Below are positions 1 through 4,455 of a DNA stretch of 5,614 bases, in pieces. This stretch comes from Clostridiales bacterium UBA6388 (GTDB lineage: Bacteria; Bacillota; Clostridia; Oscillospirales; Oscillospiraceae). Position 1 is the stretch's first letter. Every line of letters starts with the position of its first letter. The translations under genes were made by a program, and so were the position numbers. The notes under the pieces were generated by a model, which was given only the letters and a program-made list of their open reading frames with translations, ran no database searches and was not told where the DNA came from. Where the stretch lies: NCBI GenBank assembly GCA_002437575.1, contig DJQK01000136.1, positions 1 to 5,614 of the forward strand. The letters run 5' to 3'.

Positions 1-43
1 ACCGGTTAAGTTCGTGACATTGGTCAGCTGCTCCCCCTTCGCA

Positions 44-83
44 GCGGAAGCGCTCTTCCGCACGCACCCGCTCCAAGGAGCGG
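44..83. repeat. Two adjacent GC-rich palindromes
   Basis: GCGGAAG (44-50) and CTTCCGC (55-61) form a 7-bp stem with a CGCT loop. After six bases, CCGCTCC (68-74) and GGAGCGG (77-83) form a second 7-bp inverted repeat with a 2-base centre. Both are perfect. A looser AT-rich hairpin follows directly (83-86 with 99-102 and 88-91 with 95-98). Confidence 0.5.
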
Positions 84-110
84 ACTCATTTTGAAAATAG
101 TCTCACAGAG

Positions 111-132
111 TTTCGCGCCCGCAGGCGCGAAA
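111..132. repeat. Perfect 9-bp GC-rich palindrome
   Basis: TTTCGCGCC (111-119) and GGCGCGAAA (124-132) form a perfect stem with a CGCA loop. The U-rich side is on the 5' arm in both orientations, so it cannot be a normal intrinsic terminator. Confidence 0.65.
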
Positions 133-152
133 TAAAATGAAAATCTGTTTTA

Positions 153-174
153 TCCGGTGGCTCTGCCAGCCGGA
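153..174. repeat. Hairpin with one bulged base
   Basis: TCCGG (153-157) pairs with CCGGA (170-174) and TGGC (158-161) with GCCA (165-168), leaving G169 bulged and a TCT loop. This gives nine pairs in all. Confidence 0.5.
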
Positions 175-182
175 CAGGACAG

Positions 183-207
183 CCGTTAGCGGTTTTACCA
201 CTTACGG
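183..207 (-). repeat. Imperfect hairpin favouring minus-strand RNA
   Basis: Outer pairs 183-186 with 204-207 (CCGT/ACGG) enclose an inner 5-pair stem, 189-193 with 197-201. The inner stem is fully paired, with one G-U, only in minus-strand RNA. The loop is three bases. The pairing is modest and could be chance. Confidence 0.3.
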
Positions 208-215
208 ATGTCGCG

Positions 216-230
216 TACCCCTTGCGGGTA
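216..230. repeat. Short palindrome TACCC/GGGTA
   Basis: TACCC (216-220) pairs with GGGTA (226-230) around a 5-base loop. On the plus strand it is followed by AAAA. It is too short to interpret alone and is listed as a unit of the cluster. Confidence 0.4.
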
Positions 231-241
231 AAAACTCCTAT

Positions 242-300
242 CGCCTCGCAAGTGTGGAATTTTGTCCCTACGGGACAAAATTATGCGCGTAGTCGAGGCG
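242..300. repeat. Long nested hairpin, 11-bp stem inside a 7-bp stem
   Basis: AATTTTGTCCC (258-268) and GGGACAAAATT (272-282) are a perfect 11-bp inverted repeat with a 3-base centre. CGCCTCG (242-248) and CGAGGCG (294-300) close an outer 7-bp stem. In a plus-strand RNA the intervening bases can partly pair through G-U wobbles (252-256 with 284-288), whereas in a minus-strand RNA they would mismatch. It is not followed by a U-run on either strand. Confidence 0.65.
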
Positions 301-308
301 CATCCTCT

Positions 309-336
309 TTGGAAAAAAGCCCCTGCTTTTTTCCAA
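309..336 (-). terminator. Possible terminator hairpin just after clpX
   Basis: TTGGAAAAAAGC (309-320) and GCTTTTTTCCAA (325-336) form a perfect 12-bp stem with a 4-base loop, three bases after the clpX stop. In the minus-strand transcript the descending arm carries six U opposite six A. Position and the A-tract/U-tract layout suggest termination. However, the GC core is only two pairs and the U-run sits inside the stem, followed by CC, so it is not a textbook terminator. It may instead be one unit of the palindrome cluster that follows. Confidence 0.45.
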
Positions 337-339
337 TTC

Positions 340-1605
340 TCACAGCGTAACGCCGGCGTTTTTGATCGGCTGGCGCGGATGCGCAGGATCGCGCGTCACC
401 TGGGGCTCTGCGCCGTTTTTCACACAGTCCTCCGTGATGAGCACGCTCTTGATGGAAAGATCGGACGGAATCTTATACATCACGTCCGTCATCACCGACT
501 CCATGATCGCGCGAAGGCCACGGGCGCCGATCTGCCGGTCGATGGCCTTTTCGGCGATCGCCTCCAGAGCGCCCTGCTCAAAGCTCAGCTCGACGTGATC
601 GTACTCCAGCAGCTTGTGGTACTGCTTGCAAAGCGCGTTCTTGGGCTCGGTCAGAATGCGCACCAGGTCCTCTTTTTTGAGGCTCTGCAGCGACGTGATG
701 ACCGGCAGACGGCCCACGAGCTCGGGGATGATGCCGAACTTCAGAAGATCGTGCGGCTGCACGAGCTCAAAGAGCTTACCCACGTCGCGCTTGCTCTTGC
801 TCTGCAGTTCGCTGCCGAATCCGAGAGACGACTTGTCCGTCCGGTGCTCGATGATCTTGTCGAGCCCATCGAACGCGCCGCCGCAGATGAACAGAATGTT
901 CGTCGTGTCGATCTGGATGAACTCCTGCTGCGGATGCTTGCGGCCGCCCTGCGGCGGAACGTTTGCGATCGTGCCCTCGAGAATTTTGAGTAACGCCTGC
1001 TGCACGCCCTCGCCCGATACGTCGCGCGTGATGGACGTGTTTTCGGACTTTCTCGCGATCTTGTCCATTTCGTCGATGTAGATGATGCCGCGCTCAGCCA
1101 GCTCCACATCAAAATCCGCCGCCTGCAACAGCCGCAGCAGAATATTTTCCACATCCTCGCCCACGTAGCCGGCCTCGGTCAGCGTCGTGGCGTCGGCAAT
1201 GGCGAATGGGACATTCAGGATCTTCGCCAGCGTCTGGGCAAAAAGCGTTTTGCCCGAGCCCGTGGGGCCGATCATCAGAATGTTGCTCTTCTGAAGCTCG
1301 ACGTCGGTCTCCTGTGAAAAGTAGATGCGTTTATAATGATTGTAAACCGCCACGGACAGCGCGGTCTTTGCCTCGTCCTGTCCGATGATGTAGCGGTCCA
1401 TATACGTTTTGATCTCCTGCGGCGTCGGAAGGGTATCGGGAAGCTCCAGGTCCTGGGGGCCTCCGTTTTTCATTTCGTCGCGCAGGATGCTCGAGCACAG
1501 ATCGATGCACTCGTTGCAGATGTAAACATTCGGGCCGGCGATGATCCGGTTGACCTGTTCCTGCCGCTTGCCGCAGAACGAGCAGCGGATGGAATCTCTT
1601 GCCAT
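340..1605 (-). CDS. clpX: ATP-dependent Clp protease ATP-binding subunit ClpX
   Basis: A 421-residue AAA+ unfoldase that recognises degrons, unfolds substrates with ATP and passes them to ClpP. The N-terminal zinc-binding domain has C8, C11, C30 and C33 (CX2C-X18-CX2C). The ATPase core shows Walker A GPTGSGKT (113-120), the pore-1 loop GYVGED (146-151), Walker B IIYIDE (174-179), an RKH loop (222-224), box VII PELVGRLP with its arginine finger R299, and the sensor-2 motif GARGLR (R362). The ClpP-docking tripeptide is LGF (261-263) rather than the common IGF, a conservative variant. Length is normal and no key residue is missing. The gene is preceded by its own AAAGGAG and a hairpin-containing 85-bp gap after clpP. 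The TGA stop (340-342) is followed three bases later by a perfect 12-bp inverted repeat. Confidence 0.98.
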   Translation of the reverse strand: MARDSIRCSFCGKRQEQVNRIIAGPNVYICNECIDLCSSILRDEMKNGGPQDLELPDTLPTPQEIKTYMDRYIIGQDEAKTALSVAVYNHYKRIYFSQETDVELQKSNILMIGPTGSGKTLFAQTLAKILNVPFAIADATTLTEAGYVGEDVENILLRLLQAADFDVELAERGIIYIDEMDKIARKSENTSITRDVSGEGVQQALLKILEGTIANVPPQGGRKHPQQEFIQIDTTNILFICGGAFDGLDKIIEHRTDKSSLGFGSELQSKSKRDVGKLFELVQPHDLLKFGIIPELVGRLPVITSLQSLKKEDLVRILTEPKNALCKQYHKLLEYDHVELSFEQGALEAIAEKAIDRQIGARGLRAIMESVMTDVMYKIPSDLSIKSVLITEDCVKNGAEPQVTRDPAHPRQPIKNAGVTL

Positions 1606-1612
1606 GGGTCTA

Positions 1613-1619
1613 CTCCTTT
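1613..1619 (-). promoter_or_regulatory. Ribosome binding site for clpX
   Basis: The minus strand reads AAAGGAG seven bases before the ATG at 1603-1605. This supports that start, which also gives the expected short N-terminus ahead of the zinc-binding cysteines. Confidence 0.88.
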
Positions 1620-1645
1620 AATTCATGAAAGTCAGGGGAAACCTT

Positions 1646-1682
1646 CTGGCAAGGAAGGCGTTTGCTCCCTTGCCAGTTTTTT
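1646..1682 (+). terminator. Plus-strand-facing terminator-like hairpin between clpP and clpX
   Basis: CTGGCAAGG (1646-1654) pairs perfectly with CCTTGCCAG (1668-1676) around a 13-base loop and is followed at once by six T (1677-1682). Read on the plus strand this has the form of an intrinsic terminator. Read on the minus strand, in the direction of the genes, the stem is preceded by six A and followed by AAGGTTT, a poor U-tract. It would therefore stop antisense transcription before clpP better than it would stop clpP-clpX readthrough. It could also act as an mRNA-stabilising or processing stem at the clpP 3' end. Confidence 0.5.
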
Positions 1683-1690
1683 GTGTTCTG

Positions 1691-2272
1691 TTATCTCTGG
1701 TAAATGACCTTGTCAATGAGGCCGTAGGCCTGCGCTTCCTCTGCGGTGAGGAAATTGTCGCGCTCGGTGTCGGCGCAGATGGTCTCATACGGCTTTCCGG
1801 TGTTGGAGGCCAGAATTTCGTTGAGGCGCTGCTTGATCTTCAGCATCCGGGCCACATGGATCTGCATATCGGTCGTCTGACCCTGCGTGCCGCCGAGCGG
1901 CTGGTGGATCATGATCTCGGCGTTGGGAAGCGCAATGCGCTTGCCCTTCGTGCCGGACGACAGAAGGAACGCGCCCATCGACGCGGCCATACCGACGCAG
2001 ATGGTGGAAACATCGCACTTGATGTACTGCATGGTGTCATAGATCGCCATGCCGTCGGTGACGCTTCCGCCGGGGCTGTTGATGTAGAACTGGATATCCT
2101 TATCCGGATCCTGCGCCTCAAGGTAGAGCATCTGTGCGACGATCAAAGACGCCGTCGTGCTGTTGACCTCTTCCGATAACATAATGATACGGTCGTTGAG
2201 AAGACGCGAAAAAATATCGTAAGACCGCTCGCCGCGGCTCGTCTGCTCGACGACATAGGGAACCAAACTCAT
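1691..2272 (-). CDS. clpP: ATP-dependent Clp protease proteolytic subunit
   Basis: A 193-residue serine protease whose 14-mer barrel degrades substrates fed by Clp ATPases such as the adjacent ClpX. From the chosen start (MSLVPYVVEQ) the catalytic triad falls at S98 (in GMAASMGAFLL), H123 (in MIHQPLGG) and D172 (in ERDNF), the classical Bacillota numbering. The family block NSPGGSVTDGMAIYD (65-79) is intact, and length is normal with no visible propeptide. A longer frame from 2311 would add MVKMLHPKKGASF, which is unlike known ClpP N-termini and lacks a good ribosome binding site, so it is rejected. tig lies 51 bp upstream and clpX 85 bp downstream. No promoter or CtsR box is seen directly in front of it, so it is probably transcribed from the tig promoter. 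Confidence 0.98.
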   Translation of the reverse strand: MSLVPYVVEQTSRGERSYDIFSRLLNDRIIMLSEEVNSTTASLIVAQMLYLEAQDPDKDIQFYINSPGGSVTDGMAIYDTMQYIKCDVSTICVGMAASMGAFLLSSGTKGKRIALPNAEIMIHQPLGGTQGQTTDMQIHVARMLKIKQRLNEILASNTGKPYETICADTERDNFLTAEEAQAYGLIDKVIYQR

Positions 2273-2280
2273 AAAACTTG

Positions 2281-2286
2281 CTCCTT
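2281..2286 (-). promoter_or_regulatory. Ribosome binding site that sets the clpP start
   Basis: The minus strand reads AAGGAG eight bases before the ATG at 2270-2272. An in-frame ATG 13 codons upstream (2309-2311) lies inside the intergenic hairpin, and its extension does not look like a ClpP N-terminus. The site therefore decides for 2272 as the start. Confidence 0.88.
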
Positions 2287-2287
2287 T

Positions 2288-2320
2288 CTTCGGATGTAAC
2301 ATTTTAACCATCCGGCGAAG
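2288..2320 (-). other. Hairpin between tig and clpP
   Basis: CGGATG (2291-2296) pairs with CATCCG (2309-2314) around a 12-base AT-rich loop. CTT (2288-2290) and AAG (2318-2320) extend the stem across a 3-base bulge. The structure starts just after the tig stop and ends one base from the clpP ribosome binding site. No U-run follows, so it is unlikely to be a terminator. It could protect mRNA ends or keep the clpP initiation site exposed; this is inference. Confidence 0.4.
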
Positions 2321-2323
2321 GCT

Positions 2324-3646
2324 TTATTCCTTCTCGGAGGCCTCGGCTTCTTCCTTCTTCTCTTCCGCAGGAGCGACGGCGACGGCGCTGTCGGTGATGA
2401 TCTTCGCAGCCTTGCGGCCCATGAGATCGGACTTGACCGCCACGGTGTCGACGGCAGCTTTGACCTTGTCGAGCTCCATCTGGTACTGCTCGGCCAGCTT
2501 CTTAAGCTCTTCTTCGAGCTCCTCGTCGGTGACCTCAAGATTTTCCGCGTGGGCGATCTCGCTCAGCAGGATATCATTGCGGACGGTCTGCTCTGCCATC
2601 GGGCGCATGGAAGCGCGAAGGCCGGAAAGATCGCCGCCGACCATCTTGGCATAGTCCTCGAGCTTCATGCCCTGCGACTGAAGCTGATAGGCAAACTGCT
2701 CGAGCTGACGGTCGACCTGCTCGTCGATCATGCACGCCGGAATATTGCAGGTCATGTTGGCCGCGGCCAGCTGCACAGCGGCAGCTTCGAACGCACGGTC
2801 GCTATTTTCCTCGCGGGACTTGGTGAACCGGGCGCGGATATCGTCCTTCAGGGCGTCGAGCGTGTCAAACTCGGAGACGTCCTTTGCAAACTCGTCGTCA
2901 AGCTCGGGCTTGATGGACTCCTTGACCTCGTGGACCTTGCACTTGAAGACGGCGGGCTTGCCGGCCAGCTCCTTGGCGCTGTAGTCTTCGGGGAAGGTGA
3001 CGTTCACGTCGCGCGCTTCGCCGGCGACAGCGCCCACGAGCTGCTCTTCAAAGCCGGGGATGAACGAGCCCGAGCCGAGCGTGAGGGAGTAGTCCTCCGC
3101 CTTGCCGCCCTGGAAGGGCTTGCCGTCGACAAAGCCTTCAAAGTCGATGATCACGGTGTCGCCGTTTTCGGCCGCGCGGTCAACGGTCTCGATGCGTGCG
3201 TTGCGCTCTGCCATGCGATTGAGCTCGGCGTCAATTTCGCTGTCTTCGACCTTCACCTCGCGCTTGGGGACCTCAAGACCCTTGTACTGGCCGAGGGTAA
3301 CTTCGGGATAGAGCTCGGTCTCGATCGTCAGAACGACGCCGCCCTCTGCGGGCGTGTCCATATTGGAAACGGACGGCGTGCCGACCGCCTTGAGCGCCTG
3401 GTCGACGATGGCCTTGGTGTAGATGTCCGGGAAAATTTCATTGACGGCGTCCTCATAGAAAACGGTCGCGCCGTACATACTCTCGACCATCTTGCGCGGG
3501 GCCTTGCCCTTGCGGAAGCCGGGGAGCATGATGTCCTTTCTGCACTTGGCATACGCCTTGTTCAGGGCCGTTTCAAACTCGTCTTTGCCGATCTCGAGGA
3601 CAATTTTGGCCTTGCCGTTTTCTTTTTCTACGCTCTTGACATTCAT
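2324..3646 (-). CDS. tig: Trigger factor, ribosome-associated chaperone and peptidyl-prolyl isomerase
   Basis: A 440-residue protein that docks near the ribosomal exit tunnel, shields nascent chains and has proline isomerase activity. The N-terminal domain (about 1-115) carries the ribosome-docking signature GFRKGKAP at residues 43-50. An FKBP-type domain follows at about 160-245, with NGDTVIIDFEG, the SLTLGSGSFIPGFE stretch (187-200) and TFPEDY. The rest is the helical C-terminal chaperone domain (about 250-425), ending in a low-complexity tail rich in Glu, Lys and Ala. Length and domain order are standard. The start is fixed by AGGAGG nine bases upstream. It is the first gene behind the promoter at 3717-3745, and clpP starts 51 bases after its stop, the usual Bacillota order. 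A long open frame on the opposite strand here is a high-GC shadow. Confidence 0.97.
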   Translation of the reverse strand: MNVKSVEKENGKAKIVLEIGKDEFETALNKAYAKCRKDIMLPGFRKGKAPRKMVESMYGATVFYEDAVNEIFPDIYTKAIVDQALKAVGTPSVSNMDTPAEGGVVLTIETELYPEVTLGQYKGLEVPKREVKVEDSEIDAELNRMAERNARIETVDRAAENGDTVIIDFEGFVDGKPFQGGKAEDYSLTLGSGSFIPGFEEQLVGAVAGEARDVNVTFPEDYSAKELAGKPAVFKCKVHEVKESIKPELDDEFAKDVSEFDTLDALKDDIRARFTKSREENSDRAFEAAAVQLAAANMTCNIPACMIDEQVDRQLEQFAYQLQSQGMKLEDYAKMVGGDLSGLRASMRPMAEQTVRNDILLSEIAHAENLEVTDEELEEELKKLAEQYQMELDKVKAAVDTVAVKSDLMGRKAAKIITDSAVAVAPAEEKKEEAEASEKE

Positions 3647-3655
3647 GTTGGTTTT

Positions 3656-3661
3656 CCTCCT
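3656..3661 (-). promoter_or_regulatory. Strong ribosome binding site for tig
   Basis: The minus strand carries a full AGGAGG nine bases before the ATG at 3644-3646. This is the best Shine-Dalgarno match in the window and fixes the trigger-factor start. Confidence 0.9.
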
Positions 3662-3669
3662 ATACGGTG

Positions 3670-3685
3670 CGGCCGGTTTGGGCCG
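3670..3685 (-). other. Small hairpin in the tig leader
   Basis: CGGCC (3670-3674) and GGCCG (3681-3685) form a 5-bp all-GC stem with a 6-base loop, between the predicted transcription start and the tig ribosome binding site. ACGG/CCGT bases just outside allow an alternative pairing. It has no U-run, so it is not a terminator. It may only stabilise the 5' end of the message, and a role is unproven. Confidence 0.35.
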
Positions 3686-3716
3686 TCATTCACCACATTA
3701 TTATTGAATCCGCTCT

Positions 3717-3745
3717 ATTCTATCAGAGTTTTGCCGAGATTTCCA
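3717..3745 (-). promoter_or_regulatory. Housekeeping (sigma-A type) promoter for tig-clpP-clpX
   Basis: On the minus strand a -10 box TAGAAT (3717-3722, 5/6 to consensus) is preceded by TG one base upstream, giving the extended -10 form TGnTAGAAT. Exactly 17 bases farther up is TGGAAA (3740-3745), a 4/6 match to the -35 consensus. An A-rich tract (about 3746-3766) lies immediately upstream and could act as an UP element. The predicted start is near 3710, giving a leader of about 64 nt before tig. No GGTCAAA-type CtsR heptads and no CIRCE-like repeat are seen around it, so basal rather than CtsR-controlled expression is inferred. Confidence 0.7.
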
Positions 3746-3765
3746 CTGTTTTTTATATTTTCTTT

Positions 3766-4455
3766 TCAATCGAGGATTTTTTGCGGGATAAAGTTTACAT
3801 AATCAGCAGACAGCAGCCGGAACTCGCACCCGCCGACGCTTCCCTGAATGGCCAGGCGCATCGACTCGGCGTGCAGGTGCCCATAAAAGCAGCGCTTCAC
3901 GCCATACCTTGCCAGCAGCTCCAGAATTTCCGGACACTCATAGCCCCGGTAGCGCGGCGGATAGTGCAGAAAGCAGAGCTTTTCGCTCTCCCCTGCCGCC
4001 TTTAAGCTGGCCTCCAGCCGCCCAAGCTCGCGCCGGAAAATTTTCTCGTCGTGCGTGCCCTCCTGCTCCTGCTCGTAAAACCAGCCGCGCGTGCCGCACA
4101 GGGCCGTTTCTCCATAATAATAGCAGTTGTTGTTCAGGACGAACAGATCGTCCCAGCCGTGTTCGGCGCAGAACTTATAAAATTTCGCCGCCGTGGTCCA
4201 CCAGTAGTCGTGGTTTCCCTTGAGGAGGATCTTCCGGCCGGGAATTTCGTGGATAAACGCAAAATCCTTTTCCGCCTGCTCAAGCCCCAGCGCCCAGCTG
4301 AGATCTCCGAGCAGAACCGTCGTATCCTCGGGCGAGATCACGGAAAGCCCCGCCCGGAGCTTTTCCATATAGCCTTCCCACCGCCCGCCGAACACGTCCA
4401 TCGGCTTATACGCGCCAAGACACAGATGCAGATCTCCGATGGCGTATAGGCTCAT
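3766..4455 (-). CDS. Calcineurin-like metallophosphoesterase of unknown substrate
   Basis: A 229-residue predicted cytosolic phosphohydrolase of the calcineurin-like superfamily. The metal-ligand motifs appear in the canonical order: GDLH (D8, H10), GDLSW (D51), GNHD (N81, H82), a histidine in FLHYPP (H164) and GHLH (H193, H195). These would build a two-metal centre. No signal peptide or membrane segment is seen. The family resembles the clostridial predicted phosphohydrolases of COG1768, whose substrate is not established; that assignment is from memory of the motif pattern. The ATG sits in an ATGA overlap with the thrC stop, with a GGAG 11 bases upstream inside thrC, so translation is probably coupled to thrC. 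No terminator hairpin follows the stop; an A-rich stretch leads into the tig promoter. Superfamily is certain, function unknown. Confidence 0.93.
   Translation of the reverse strand: MSLYAIGDLHLCLGAYKPMDVFGGRWEGYMEKLRAGLSVISPEDTTVLLGDLSWALGLEQAEKDFAFIHEIPGRKILLKGNHDYWWTTAAKFYKFCAEHGWDDLFVLNNNCYYYGETALCGTRGWFYEQEQEGTHDEKIFRRELGRLEASLKAAGESEKLCFLHYPPRYRGYECPEILELLARYGVKRCFYGHLHAESMRLAIQGSVGGCEFRLLSADYVNFIPQKILD

Larger units (their letters stand above)
1..339. repeat. Mosaic of short palindromes downstream of clpX, no gene seen
   Basis: I see no plausible coding region, tRNA or rRNA in this stretch. It contains at least seven distinct inverted repeats nearly end to end: 44-61, 68-83, 83-102, 111-132, 153-174, 183-207, 216-230, 242-300 and 309-336. 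Stem sequences differ from one another, while loops are mostly 2-5 bases. Most stems lack a trailing U-run, so this is not a simple terminator array. The density far exceeds that in the other intergenic gaps. The likeliest reading is a mosaic intergenic palindromic element, comparable in layout to the composite REP/BIME-type elements of other bacteria, probably continuing past position 1. A structured RNA is the alternative. Confidence 0.6.

Noticed and set aside
1..339. CRISPR array, tRNA gene or insertion-sequence remnant
   Set aside because: There are no regularly spaced identical repeats, no cloverleaf could be drawn, and no transposase fragment or paired terminal inverted repeats are visible.
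262..993. A 243-codon open frame on the plus strand running from the palindrome region into clpX antisense
   Set aside because: It starts at a TTG inside a hairpin, has no ribosome binding site, and overlaps the well-supported clpX gene on the other strand.
1620..1676. A separate clpX promoter with a TTGCCA -35-like box in the clpP-clpX gap
   Set aside because: The box is part of the hairpin arm, and no reasonable -10 sequence lies 16-18 bases downstream before the ribosome binding site.
2273..2311. Longer clpP start adding 13 residues
   Set aside because: The AAGGAG site eight bases before 2272 and the typical ClpP N-terminus MSLVPYVVEQ favour the shorter form. The extension resembles no ClpP leader.
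2549..3802. A 417-codon open frame on the plus strand opposite tig
   Set aside because: It is antisense to a clear trigger factor gene, has no recognisable domain, and arises from the GC-biased third positions of the true gene.
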